A stretch of 64,000 bases of DNA from Neisseria bacilliformis (GTDB lineage Bacteria; Pseudomonadota; Gammaproteobacteria; Burkholderiales; Neisseriaceae), in the NCBI RefSeq assembly GCF_014055025.1, contig NZ_CP059571.1, forward strand, positions 868,001 to 932,000, read 5' to 3'. The notes under the pieces are model-generated. The model ran no database searches, was not told the origin of the DNA, and saw only the letters and a program-made list of their open reading frames with translations. A program made the position numbers and the translations under genes. Positions 53,713-62,789 of the stretch are shown here, one piece after another. The stretch's first letter is position 1. Each line of letters begins with the position of its first letter.

Positions 53713-54774
53713 TTACCGCCCGCCGAGGCGTTGCAGGCGGTAGCTGCCGTTGAGGACGTTTTGCCACCAGTCTGGGTTGTCGAGATACCACTGTACGGTT
53801 TTGCGGATGCCGCTGTCGAAGGTTTCTTGGGGTGCCCAGCCGAGCTCGCGTTGGATTTTGGCGGCGTCGATGGCGTAGCGGGTGTCGTGGCCGGGGCGGT
53901 CGGGGACGTGGGTGATGAGGTCGGTGTAGCGGGCAATTCCAGCGGGTTTTCGGGGGGCGAGTTCTTCGAGCAGGGCGCAGACGGTGCGGACGACTTCGAG
54001 GTTGGTTTTTTCGTTGTGGCCGCCGATGTTGTAGGTTTCTCCGGTTTTTCCATGGGTTACGACGGTGTGCAGGGCGCGGGCGTGGTCTTCTACGTAGAGC
54101 CAGTCGCGGATTTGGCTGCCGTCGCCGTATATGGGCAGGGGGCGGCCGGCGAGGGCGTTGAGGATGATGTGGGGGATGAGTTTTTCGGGGAAGTGGCAGG
54201 GGCCGTAGTTGTTGGAGCAGTTGGTGATGAGGGTGGGCAGGCGGTAGGTGCGCTGCCAGGCGCGCACGAGGTGGTCGCCGGATGCTTTGCTGGCGGAGTA
54301 GGGGCTGGACGGGGCGTAGGGGGTGGTTTCGGTGAAGAGGCCGTCTGAATCGTGCAGGTCGCCGTAGACTTCGTCGGTGGAGATGTGGTGGAAGCGGAAG
54401 GCGGCGCGCTGGTTTTCAGGCTGCTTTTCGAAATAGGCGCGGGCGGCTTCGAGCAGGGTGAAGGTGCCGACGATATTGGTTTGGATAAATTCGCCTGCGC
54501 TGTCTATGCTGCGGTCAACGTGGCTTTCGGCGGCCAGGTGCATGACGGCGCGGGGTTGGTGCTGCGCGAAGATGCGCTCGAGCGCGGCACGGTCGCAGAT
54601 GTCGGCGTGCTCGAAGGTGTAACGCGGGGAGCCGGCCACGGCGGCGAGGGATTGGAGGTTGCCGGCGTAGGTGAGTTTGTCGAGGTTGACGACGCGCTCG
54701 CTGGTGTTTTGGATCAGGTGGCGGATAAGGGCGGAGCCGATAAAGCCGGCGCCGCCGGTGATGAGGAGGGTCAT
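53713..54774 (-). CDS. rfbB: dTDP-glucose 4,6-dehydratase
   Basis: A 353-residue extended SDR enzyme converting dTDP-glucose to the 4-keto-6-deoxy sugar. NAD site [15 protein letters not shown] (6-20), [23 protein letters not shown] (catalytic Thr-Asp-Glu), [11 protein letters not shown] (catalytic Tyr/Lys) and [14 protein letters not shown]. Its ATG overlaps the stop of the upstream GT9 gene (four bases). Confidence 0.95.
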   Translation of the reverse strand: MTLLITGGAGFIGSALIRHLIQNTSERVVNLDKLTYAGNLQSLAAVAGSPRYTFEHADICDRAALERIFAQHQPRAVMHLAAESHVDRSIDSAGEFIQTNIVGTFTLLEAARAYFEKQPENQRAAFRFHHISTDEVYGDLHDSDGLFTETTPYAPSSPYSASKASGDHLVRAWQRTYRLPTLITNCSNNYGPCHFPEKLIPHIILNALAGRPLPIYGDGSQIRDWLYVEDHARALHTVVTHGKTGETYNIGGHNEKTNLEVVRTVCALLEELAPRKPAGIARYTDLITHVPDRPGHDTRYAIDAAKIQRELGWAPQETFDSGIRKTVQWYLDNPDWWQNVLNGSYRLQRLGGR

Positions 54775-55886
54775 GGGGCGGGGGTGGGGTTGGTTGCGGA
54801 ATCGGGGAGCAGGCCGCGCAGTTGGGTGTTGAGCCAGTCTGCGCCGTCTTGGACGGGGAAGTCTTCTCGGAACAGCCAGCTTTTGTATTCGTCGTCCGCC
54901 TGGTCGTAGCCGGTTTTGGCGATCATCATAAAGTGCGGCACGTCGGCGCGGTGCAGGGGCGACCAGGTGTTGATGTTGTGTTCGACGTAAAAGCTCAGCA
55001 GCGGGCGTTTGGCGGCGCAGGCAAGGTGGGCGGTGCCGCTGTCCACGCTGATGACGAGGTCGGCGGAGGCGGTTACGGCGATGTATTGTTGCAGCGTGGT
55101 GGGGGCGGAGAGGCGGATGTCGATGTCGGCATCAAGCAGGCCGGTAAGCGCGGCAAAAAACGCTTCGGCGGTTTTGGTGCGGCAGAGCAGGAACTGCACG
55201 CGCGGGCGCAACTCGGGCGCGAGTTTGTTCAGCAACGCGGCCAAATCGCGCGGTTCGACGGCTTTAAAAGGGACGCTGCCTTGCGGGGCGACAAACACTT
55301 TGATTTTGCCGCCCGCTTGCCAAAAGGGCGCGGCCTGCCGTTTTTCTTCTTCGGCAAACCCGAAACAGATTTCCGGCGCGGGAACCGGGTGGTGTTTGGC
55401 GAACTCGGAGGTGTTCAGGTGGCGGGAAACGTGTTCGCGCGGGGAAAAGGGGCAGTAGAAATCGTAGTTTTTGATGTTGCCCAAGTGGTAGTGCGGCTTT
55501 TCCTTTTTTTTGAAAATCATGGTGGCGCGCGGGGAGAGGATTTTGTTTTTAATCAGCTCGCGGCTGGTAAACACTTCGTGGAAGTCTAAAAACAGATCCC
55601 ATTTTTTGCGGTGTTTGAAAAACGACGGCCATTTGAGTTCGACCAGCTCGTCCACGGCGGGGCAGTGGGAGAGGATTTCGCGGTTGCGCGGGGTAACGAA
55701 GATGCCGATGTGCGCCTGCGGGTACATTTTTTTAATCTGCGCGGCGTAGGCGGTGTTGATAACGGCGTCGCCGACGGCTGTGCCCAGCGGCTGGATGAGT
55801 ACGGAGCGGACGTTGCGGAAATCGAAATCGGGGCAGGGTTTTTTGTGTCCGAATAGGGAAACGATGATTTTCTTATGGAGTTTCAT
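54771..55886 (-). CDS. Glycosyltransferase family 9 (heptosyltransferase-like)
   Basis: A 371-residue GT9 protein: [20 protein letters not shown] (about 26-45), [21 protein letters not shown] (acceptor/donor region) and [20 protein letters not shown] (about 285-304). It starts with a basic amphipathic segment ([16 protein letters not shown]) likely to touch the membrane. Probably builds the lipooligosaccharide core. Lower GC than its rfbB partner. Its stop overlaps rfbB. Confidence 0.85.
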   Translation of the reverse strand: MKLHKKIIVSLFGHKKPCPDFDFRNVRSVLIQPLGTAVGDAVINTAYAAQIKKMYPQAHIGIFVTPRNREILSHCPAVDELVELKWPSFFKHRKKWDLFLDFHEVFTSRELIKNKILSPRATMIFKKKEKPHYHLGNIKNYDFYCPFSPREHVSRHLNTSEFAKHHPVPAPEICFGFAEEEKRQAAPFWQAGGKIKVFVAPQGSVPFKAVEPRDLAALLNKLAPELRPRVQFLLCRTKTAEAFFAALTGLLDADIDIRLSAPTTLQQYIAVTASADLVISVDSGTAHLACAAKRPLLSFYVEHNINTWSPLHRADVPHFMMIAKTGYDQADDEYKSWLFREDFPVQDGADWLNTQLRGLLPDSATNPTPAP

Positions 55887-55924
55887 GGTGCTGCCTGTGG
55901 TGGATAACGGGTTGGCGTGGTGCT

Positions 55925-55966
55925 GAGGCCGTCTGAAAAAATGCGGGCGGGGGGTTCAGACGGCCA
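55925..55966. terminator. Inverted DUS pair
   Basis: GAGGCCGTCTGAAAA and inverse, between the methyltransferase and GT9 genes. Confidence 0.7.
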
Positions 55967-55977
55967 GATGCTTTGTT

Positions 55978-56886
55978 TTACCATGCACCGATGGAAATTT
56001 CAGGCCAGTTGGGATTGCACGGTGCATCCAATGCGGTGGGATAAACGGCTTTGTCCGGTTCAAATTCAAAATCTGCCGTGCGCACATAAGTGATTTCATA
56101 TGCATCGCCGTAGAAAGGCAGACCTTGTTTTGCCGTTTGCGGATAGCCGTAGTTGTTGGCGTGGACGTGAATCGGTGTATGGGTTTTGGCTACTTTGCGC
56201 AAAATTTCCAAGCGGCGGTCGAAGCCGTCTAAAAATGGCGAAAGATGATGCCATTCGATAATAATCTGCTTGAACTGTTTGATTTGCTCTTCGCTGATTT
56301 CTTCAAACACGGTCCATTCCGCGCCCTCAATATCGATTTGCAGGATGATGTTGTCTTTGCCCTGATGCCCCAAGTCGTCAAAAATTTGGCCGATGGTTTT
56401 GGTATCCGGCGTGTTTTGCGAGGGCGCGGCGATATTGTTGCGGTGAAAGTGCATATTCGGGTGGCTGTTGGGCGCGGCTTCGATTGTGCCGTCGTATTGG
56501 AACACTTGGTGGCCGTTTTCTGCCATTGTCAAATCCCACGGGCTGTAATCGGACACGCCGAAGCTGTATGCGATGTCGCCGCTGTCGGGCGGCAGCATCA
56601 CATAGCCGCCGTCGTGGCCGCTGCCGATGCGCTGCTTTTGTGCGCCGATGCATTTATAGGGTTTCACAATTTCCAACAGCTCGCCGATTTTGGCGTAAGC
56701 ATGCACATAGTCGTGCAGGCTTCTTAATTTAAAGTGTTCTGCCAGTTCGGCATAATCGGTTTCTTTTTTTATTTCTTTGATTTCCCATTTGTTGCCGCCA
56801 AACAGAATATCTCTGATTTGGCGGCGGAGCGTCGGGTCGGGTATCAGACCGCTGACAATGCGGACGTGCAGGGGAGACATGGACAT
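55978..56886 (-). CDS. FkbM-like methyltransferase domain protein
   Basis: A 302-residue protein. An early helical part (NKWEIKEIKKETDYAELAEH) is followed by a Rossmann-like region with DGGYVMLPPDSGDIAYSFGV (about 91-110) and ILQIDIEGAEWTVFEEIS (about 180-197), the D-I-E-G-A-E motif typical of FkbM-type methyltransferases. AAGGA precedes the chosen ATG. GC content is much lower than neighbours, suggesting transfer. Likely modifies a surface sugar; the target is unknown. Confidence 0.75.
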   Translation of the reverse strand: MSMSPLHVRIVSGLIPDPTLRRQIRDILFGGNKWEIKEIKKETDYAELAEHFKLRSLHDYVHAYAKIGELLEIVKPYKCIGAQKQRIGSGHDGGYVMLPPDSGDIAYSFGVSDYSPWDLTMAENGHQVFQYDGTIEAAPNSHPNMHFHRNNIAAPSQNTPDTKTIGQIFDDLGHQGKDNIILQIDIEGAEWTVFEEISEEQIKQFKQIIIEWHHLSPFLDGFDRRLEILRKVAKTHTPIHVHANNYGYPQTAKQGLPFYGDAYEITYVRTADFEFEPDKAVYPTALDAPCNPNWPEISIGAW

Positions 56887-56958
56887 GGTTTTCCTTTATG
56901 TGTTTGGGGTTGTTGGACGGTTGCTGCTGTGCTGCGGGTTTTCAGACGGCCTCTGTGT

Positions 56959-57066
56959 GCCGTCATTCCCGCGCAGGCGGGAATCTTGTCGGGGTTGTGG
57001 CGGCGGTGTTTTTTCTACCTTTGGCTGCGGTGCAACCAAGATTCCCGCCTGCGCGGGAATGACGGC
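56959..57066. repeat. NIME with paired dRS3 (4)
   Basis: Exact dRS3 units at 56965-56984 and 57041-57060. Kingella-type DUS (AGGCAGCCTGAA) near 57112 and an AG-DUS near 57098-57109 follow before the GT9 gene. Confidence 0.85.
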
Positions 57067-57174
57067 GGTGGGGTGTTGCGGGTTTCAGGCTGCTTTTCAG
57101 ACGGCCTTTTGGTTTTCAGGCTGCCTGTGCCGCCGTGCGTAATCATACCCGATATGACGGGGGCTTGGGCGGGC

Positions 57175-58230
57175 TTAGGCAGGCCAGTCGGGCGGGAGGT
57201 TTTCGGGGGTGAGTTCGTTGATGTTGTCGCGGTAATAAAGGATGGTGGCGGGGGTTTGGGTGTAGGGCAGCCAGTAGTTCAGTCCTTCGTTGCGGTAGAG
57301 GCCGATGAGGGGTTTGCCGAGGCCGGCGGCGATGTGGACGGTGGCGGTGTCGGGGGAGATGACGCGGCCGGCCTGGCGGATGAGTTCGATATTGTCTTGT
57401 ATGGTTTGGGTTTTTGGGTAAACGTGGCAGTTCGGGGCGGTTTGGGCGAGTTGTTGCAGCAGGGGGGTTACGTCGGGGTGGCTGAGGAGGACGAACTGCC
57501 GTTGGGGGTGTTTTTGGGCGAAGTATTGCAGCCAGATGGCGATGTTTTCAGGGGTAAAGCGGCGGGCGTTGGCGGCGCCGAAGAAGTTGACGGCGGTGTA
57601 GTCTGCGATGCCGTGTTGCTGCAAAAAGGCGGCGACGGCGGCGGCGGTGGGGAGGTGTTCGGGGAGGTCGTAGGCGGTGTCGATGTCGGTAAAGCCGCAG
57701 ATTTGCAGGGCTTGGCGGTAGATTTCGCTGAAATGCTGGTTGGTGTCGGGGATGTTGCAGTTGAAGATGCGGTAGTGTTGTTTGGCGAAGCCGATGTTGT
57801 AGGGGGCCGCGATGCTGCGGATAAGGCGCAAATCGCGGGTGCGGATGAAGGCGGTGGGGTCGATGAGGACGTCGTATTGTCCGGCGATGCTGCGGCCGAC
57901 GGCGCAGTAGGAGCGGGTGCTTTTGGCTTTGACGATGTGGACGGCGTCGATGTGGGGGTTTTGGTCGAACAGGCTGCGGTTGGCTTGGGTGCAGATAACG
58001 CCGATGCGGATGTGGGGGGTGGCTTTTTTGATTTCGCGGAAGACGAAGGAGCTGACGATGTAGTCGCCGATTTTGCCGTCTTGGCGCAGGAAGAGGATGG
58101 CTTTGATATGTTGGGGCGCAAGGGGTGTTTCAGACGGCCTCGGAGGGCGGTCGAACAGGGCTTTGCCGATGCGGATGCGCAGCTTTTGCAGGGGTTTTTT
58201 GAGGGCTTTGAAGAGGGTTTTCGGGGTCAT
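57175..58230 (-). CDS. Glycosyltransferase family 9
   Basis: A 351-residue GT9 enzyme: a basic start (KTLFKALKKPLQKLRIRIGK), donor-fold opening IKAILFLRQDGKIGDYIVSS (about 41-60), and the late AGRVISPDTATVHIAAGLGK (about 294-313). Likely transfers heptose or another sugar to the lipooligosaccharide. The ATG at 58230 was chosen since upstream codons are DUS-derived; there is no good ribosome site, so the start is uncertain. Confidence 0.82.
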   Translation of the reverse strand: MTPKTLFKALKKPLQKLRIRIGKALFDRPPRPSETPLAPQHIKAILFLRQDGKIGDYIVSSFVFREIKKATPHIRIGVICTQANRSLFDQNPHIDAVHIVKAKSTRSYCAVGRSIAGQYDVLIDPTAFIRTRDLRLIRSIAAPYNIGFAKQHYRIFNCNIPDTNQHFSEIYRQALQICGFTDIDTAYDLPEHLPTAAAVAAFLQQHGIADYTAVNFFGAANARRFTPENIAIWLQYFAQKHPQRQFVLLSHPDVTPLLQQLAQTAPNCHVYPKTQTIQDNIELIRQAGRVISPDTATVHIAAGLGKPLIGLYRNEGLNYWLPYTQTPATILYYRDNINELTPENLPPDWPA

Positions 58231-58243
58231 GGGCTTAGGGTTT

Positions 58244-58380
58244 TCAGGCTGCTTTTTTGGGGTTTTCAGACGGCGTTTTTTGCTTTTCAGACGGCCTTTT
58301 GCTTGTTCAGGTAGCCTTTTGTGTTTCAGGCTGCCTTTATATTTGGGAAACCGCGTGCGTGGCGGAGCCACACACCCTAC
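58244..58380. repeat. DUS cluster of three dialects
   Basis: Within about 100 bases: AAGCAGCCTGAA, AG-DUS twice, AGGCTACCTGAA and AGGCAGCCTGAA, all in one orientation, then a TAGGGTGTGTGGC palindrome at 58350-58380. Confidence 0.8.
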
Positions 58381-58421
58381 GAGGCAGCCTGAAAACCGCA
58401 AAACCGTTTTCAGGCTGCCTC
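58381..58421. terminator. Inverted Kingella-type DUS terminator of glyS
   Basis: GAGGCAGCCTGAAAAC, loop, and the inverse; lies four bases past the glyS stop. Confidence 0.85.
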
Positions 58422-58424
58422 AAC

Positions 58425-60485
58425 TCACTCCCCCAGCAGCGCGATATCCGCCACGGCGTTCATCTGTTGCGACAACTGGTTGAGCAGGTTCAGGCGGTTT
58501 TGCTTCACGGCGGTATCGTCGGCCATCACCATCACGCCGTCGAAGAAGGCATCGACCTGCGGTTTGACGGCGGCCAGTTCCGATAAGGCAGCCTGAAAGT
58601 CCTGACGCGCCAGCGCGGCTTCGATTTTGGGCTGCATGGCCTGTGCGGCGGCGTAAAGGGCGTGCTCTTCGTCTTGCTGCAACAGGGCTTCGTTTACCGC
58701 GCCCAGTTCGGCATCGGCTTTTTTGAGCAGGTTTTGCACGCGTTTGTTGGCGGCGGCCAGCGCGGCGGCTTCGGGCAGGGCTTTGAAGGAGGCGACGGCG
58801 TCGAGTTTGGCGGCCAAATCGTTCAGACGGCCCAGGCGTTTGGCGAGTACGGCGGCCACAATATCCTGCGGATAATCGTTTTGCAGCAATACGGCCAGCC
58901 GCGCCTGCATAAAGTCGGCCACTTCGGCGGGGGTTTTGTCGTTTAACAAGCCTTGCGGGAAGCTGGCAAAGGCCGTCTGAATCAGATCGTTTACGTCCAA
59001 GCCGTGCTGCATCAGCATCCGCAAAATGCCCAGCGCGGCGCGGCGCAGGGCGTAGGGGTCTTTGTCGCCGGTGGGAACCAGGCCGATGCCCCAGATGCCG
59101 ACCAGGGTTTCGAGTTTGTCGGCCAGCGCCACGGCGGTGGCGACGGGGCTTTCGGGCAGCGCGTCGCCGGCAAAACGCGGGCGGTAGTGCTGCTCGAGAG
59201 CATCGGCGATGGCGGCGTTTTCACCGTCGAGGCGGGCGTAGTATTTGCCCATGGTGCCTTGCAGCTCGGGGAACTCGCCCACCATTTCGGTAACGAGGTC
59301 GGCTTTGGCCAGCCGCGCGGCGCGTTCGGCTTGGGCGCGGTCTGCCCCCAGCGCGGCGGCGGTGTGGGCGGCGATGCTTTGCAGCCGCTCGATGCGTTCG
59401 GCCTGCGAGCCGATTTTGTTGTGGTACACCACGTTTGCCAGCTTGGGCAAACGGCTTTCAAGCGTGTTTTTCTGGTCTTGTTTGTAGAAAAATTCGGCGT
59501 CAGACAGGCGCGCGCGCAAAACGCGCTCGTTGCCGTGGATGATGTGCGAGGGGTCGGCGGCTTCGAGGTTGGATACCAGCAAAAAGCGGTTCATCAGGCG
59601 GCCGTTTGCGTCCAAAAGCGGGAAATATTTTTGGTTTTGCTGCATGGTGAGAATCAGGCATTCTTGCGGCACTTCCAAAAAATGCGCTTCAAAACCGGCT
59701 TCCAGCACCACCGGCCATTCCACCAGCGCGCTTACTTCGTCGAGCAGGGCTTCGTCGGCGGCCACTGTGGCATTTAGACGGCCTGCGTGTTGGTTTAAGG
59801 CCGTCTGAATCGCGGCTTTGCGGGTGGCGAATGAGGCGATGACCTTGCCCTGCTCGCGCATTTGTTCGGCGTAGGAATCGGCGTTTTCAATGGTAATCAG
59901 GCCGTCTGAAAGGAAGCGGTGTCCCAAAGTGGTATTGCCGCTTTGCAAACCCAATACATTGGCGGGCACGACGTTTGCACCGTGCAAAATCACCAGGCCG
60001 TGAACGGGGCGCACGAAGGTGTGCGTGCTGCTGCCCCAGCGCATCACTTTGGGAATCGGCAGCTTTTTCACCGCCTGATTGATGATATCTTCCAAAAGTT
60101 CCGCCAGCGGCTTGCCTGCTTGGGTGAACTCGTGGGCGTATACGTCCTGCTTGCCGTCGTGGATGATTTTCAGGCTGCCGATGTCGGCGCCGCAGGAGCG
60201 GGCGAAGCCTTCGAGCGCTTTGGTGGGCGCACCGTCTTTCATCGCGTTGGCGACGGCCGGGCCTTTTTTGACAACGTGCTGGTCGTCCTGCACGGCTTTG
60301 ACGTTTTGCACCTGCACGGCCAAACGGCGCGGCGAAGCGTAGGCGGTGTATTGTGCATCACCCTGAATCAGCTGCGCTTTTTCCAAGCCTTCGGCCACAG
60401 CGGCGGCAAAAGCGTTGCCCAGATTGTTGAGGGCTTTGGGGGGGAGTTCTTCGGTGAGGAGTTCGATGAGGAGGGGTTGGGTCAT
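58425..60485 (-). CDS. glyS: Glycyl-tRNA synthetase beta subunit
   Basis: A 686-residue subunit of the alpha2-beta2 glycyl-tRNA synthetase; the beta chain binds tRNA. It starts MTQPLLIELLTEELPPKALN as usual, with the B3/4-like region (MRWGSSTHTFVRPVHGLVIL), the HD-like middle (LAKADLVTEMVGEFPELQGT) and the anticodon-binding end. Several DUS, of AG and Kingella types, lie inside. The start at 60485 has no strong ribosome site. Its partner glyQ lies two genes upstream, beyond msbA. Confidence 0.95.
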   Translation of the reverse strand: MTQPLLIELLTEELPPKALNNLGNAFAAAVAEGLEKAQLIQGDAQYTAYASPRRLAVQVQNVKAVQDDQHVVKKGPAVANAMKDGAPTKALEGFARSCGADIGSLKIIHDGKQDVYAHEFTQAGKPLAELLEDIINQAVKKLPIPKVMRWGSSTHTFVRPVHGLVILHGANVVPANVLGLQSGNTTLGHRFLSDGLITIENADSYAEQMREQGKVIASFATRKAAIQTALNQHAGRLNATVAADEALLDEVSALVEWPVVLEAGFEAHFLEVPQECLILTMQQNQKYFPLLDANGRLMNRFLLVSNLEAADPSHIIHGNERVLRARLSDAEFFYKQDQKNTLESRLPKLANVVYHNKIGSQAERIERLQSIAAHTAAALGADRAQAERAARLAKADLVTEMVGEFPELQGTMGKYYARLDGENAAIADALEQHYRPRFAGDALPESPVATAVALADKLETLVGIWGIGLVPTGDKDPYALRRAALGILRMLMQHGLDVNDLIQTAFASFPQGLLNDKTPAEVADFMQARLAVLLQNDYPQDIVAAVLAKRLGRLNDLAAKLDAVASFKALPEAAALAAANKRVQNLLKKADAELGAVNEALLQQDEEHALYAAAQAMQPKIEAALARQDFQAALSELAAVKPQVDAFFDGVMVMADDTAVKQNRLNLLNQLSQQMNAVADIALLGE

Positions 60486-60827
60486 TTTGGGGGGGCTTTC
60501 GGTTTGGCCGCGCGGGCGGCGTGTTTGTTTGCGGGGTTTGGGGTTCAGACGGCCTCTGTTGATGTTGAGGCCGTCTGAAAAGGCGGGAACGCGTGCGTCG
60601 CTTGGGCGACACACCCTACTTCAACGGTAGAGGCCGTCTGAAAAAAGGCAGAAACCGCGTGCGTGGCTGCGCCACACACCCTGCGTTCAGGCCGTCTGAA
60701 AACGGGGTTTCGGGCTTTGCTTTTTTGTTTTTCAGACGGCCTGTGTTGATGTTGAGGCCGTCTGAAAAAAGGCGGGAACGCGTGCGTGGCTGTGGCGACA
60801 CACCCCACATTCAGGCCGTCTGAAAAC
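60486..60827. repeat. DUS and REP-like cluster between msbA and glyS
   Basis: AG-DUS at 60544, 60569, 60632, 60689, 60731, 60756 and 60813 (approximate), alternating with TAGGGTGTG-type palindromes at 60588-60618, 60655-60683 and 60778-60808. No gene; the repeated GATGTTGAGGCCGTCTGAAA segments look like a local duplication. Confidence 0.75.
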
Positions 60828-62681
60828 CTATCCGCCGACGGGCATTTTGCGGCTTAGTGCGGCGTAGTAGCCTTGTTTGGCCAGCAGTTCGGCGTGGCTG
60901 CCCTGTTCGATGATGCGGCCGGCGTCCATGACGATGATGCGGTCGGCCTGTTCGATGGTGGTGAGGCGGTGGGCGACGATGATGCTGGTGCGGTTGCTCA
61001 TCAGTCGTTCGAGTGCCTGCTGCACGAGGCGTTCGGATTCGTTGTCAAGCGCGCTGGTAGCTTCGTCCAGCAGCAGCACGGGGGCGTCTTTCAATATGGC
61101 GCGGGCGATGGAGACACGCTGCCGCTGGCCGCCGGAGAGCTGGTTGCCGTTCGCGCCGATGGGCATGTGCCAGCCTTGCGGGTTTTGCTGCACGAAGTCC
61201 CACAGGTTGGCGGCTTTGAGGGCGGCTTCCACGTCGGCTTCCGAAGCGTCGGGGCGGCCGTAGAGCACGTTATTATACAGGGTGTCGTCAAACAGGAAGA
61301 CGTCTTGCGAAACGAGGGCAAACTGGCGGCGCAGGCTTTCGAGGGTGAGGTTTTCAATATCGGTGCCGTCCAGAAAGATGCTGCCGGATTCGGGCTCGAC
61401 AAAGCGGGGAAGCAGGTTGACGGCGGTGGTTTTGCCGCTGCCGGAGCTGCCGACGAGGGCGGTTTTTTCGCCGGGGGCGATTTCGAGGCTGAAATCGTCG
61501 AGGGCTTTGCGCTCCTGCCTGCCGTAGCGCACGCTGACGCGGTCGAATTTCAGACGGCCTTGGGCGCGGTCTATGGTTTGCGAGCCGGTGTCGGTTTCGT
61601 CGGGGGTGTCGAGGAAGGCGCAGACGTTGTCGGCAGCGATGAACATGGCCTGCATGGGGATGCCGACGTTGGCGAGGTTTTTGATGGGGGCGACCATTTG
61701 CAGCATGGCGATGATGAAGGCCATGAATTCGCCGATGGTGGTGGTGCCGCTGCGGCTCTGCCACAGGGCGATGAAGATGACGACGGCCAGGGCGACGGAG
61801 GCGATCAGCTCGCTCACGGGCGAGCGGGCGGAGGAGGCCTGGGCGATTTTTTTGTTGATGCGGGAGATTTTGTCGTTCACGGCGGCGAAGCGGTCGAGGG
61901 CGTTTTGGTAGCCGCCGAACATTTTGACGATGCGGTGCCCCTGGTGCAGCTCGTTGATGACGGTGGTGAGCTCCGATAAGGTGGTCTGCGCGCCGATTTG
62001 CGGCTCTTTGAGGCGTTTGCGGTAGTAGGACGAGAGCCACAGCAGCGGCGGGAACATCATCACCACCACCAGGCTGAGCTGCCAGTTGAGATAGAGCAGC
62101 ACGGCCACCAGCCCGGCCACGATCAGGCTGTCGCGGCAGACGGTGATGAACACGCTTGATGCGTTGGAGATGGCGATGCCGGCCTGCACAAGGAAGCGGC
62201 CGGAGAGGTTGCCGGAGGATTCGTCCTGCTGCGTCTGCGAGGAGAGGCGCAGCATTTTGGCGAACATGTCGCGGCGCAGCCCGCGCATCGCTTCCACGCC
62301 CACCCACGAGAGCAGGTAGTCGCTGACAAACCGCCCCAGCCCGCGCAGGGTCATCAAAAAGACGAGAAACAGCGGCACCGCCCACAGCTTGTGTTCCGTG
62401 CCCCAGATGAGGTGGTTCATTTTTTCTTTCAGGGCGACGACGCTGGCATACCAGTGCCCCGCTTCGCCCAGCTGCGGCGCGGCTTCGGGCGCGGCGAAGC
62501 CCTGGTTGACCAGCGGGGCGATGAAGGCGGCCAGATAGCTTTCGGTGGCCGCCACGGTGGCGATGGCGAGAAACGCCCAGAAAATGCGCATCTTGTAGGG
62601 CAGGATGTAGCCCATCAGCCGCCTGAAATTCTGCGTGTCCTGTTTGTTGAAAATGCTGAAAGATTTTTCTTTTTCACTCAT
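60828..62681 (-). CDS. msbA: Lipid A export ATP-binding/permease MsbA
   Basis: A 617-residue half-transporter that flips lipid A-core across the inner membrane. Six transmembrane helices occupy about residues 20-330 (MRIFWAFLAIATVAATESYL onward). The ATPase shows Walker A GSSGSGKTT at 411-419, signature LSGGQ at 515-519, Walker B VLLLDE to 540, and the switch H in VAHRLTT. Complete. The start at 62681 has GGA at long spacing. DUS hairpins flank it. Confidence 0.95.
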   Translation of the reverse strand: MSEKEKSFSIFNKQDTQNFRRLMGYILPYKMRIFWAFLAIATVAATESYLAAFIAPLVNQGFAAPEAAPQLGEAGHWYASVVALKEKMNHLIWGTEHKLWAVPLFLVFLMTLRGLGRFVSDYLLSWVGVEAMRGLRRDMFAKMLRLSSQTQQDESSGNLSGRFLVQAGIAISNASSVFITVCRDSLIVAGLVAVLLYLNWQLSLVVVMMFPPLLWLSSYYRKRLKEPQIGAQTTLSELTTVINELHQGHRIVKMFGGYQNALDRFAAVNDKISRINKKIAQASSARSPVSELIASVALAVVIFIALWQSRSGTTTIGEFMAFIIAMLQMVAPIKNLANVGIPMQAMFIAADNVCAFLDTPDETDTGSQTIDRAQGRLKFDRVSVRYGRQERKALDDFSLEIAPGEKTALVGSSGSGKTTAVNLLPRFVEPESGSIFLDGTDIENLTLESLRRQFALVSQDVFLFDDTLYNNVLYGRPDASEADVEAALKAANLWDFVQQNPQGWHMPIGANGNQLSGGQRQRVSIARAILKDAPVLLLDEATSALDNESERLVQQALERLMSNRTSIIVAHRLTTIEQADRIIVMDAGRIIEQGSHAELLAKQGYYAALSRKMPVGG

Positions 62682-62719
62682 GGGGCGGTGTTCCGGTGGG
62701 GTGTTTTGCCAAGCCGCTT

Positions 62720-62776
62720 TTTCAGACGGCCTTTTTTTCAGACGGCCTTTTGTTTACCAGAGGCCGTCTGAAAATA
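62720..62776. terminator. Three-DUS hairpin region after glyQ
   Basis: Two TTTTCAGACGGCC copies in tandem then one GAGGCCGTCTGAAAA; either of the first two can pair with the third. Confidence 0.75.
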
Positions 62777-62789
62777 GGTTACAAATAGG

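Noticed and set aside
60540-60820. CRISPR array suspected from evenly spaced repeats
   Set aside because: The repeats are DUS and REP-like palindromes in alternating orientation, with no uniform spacers and no cas genes.
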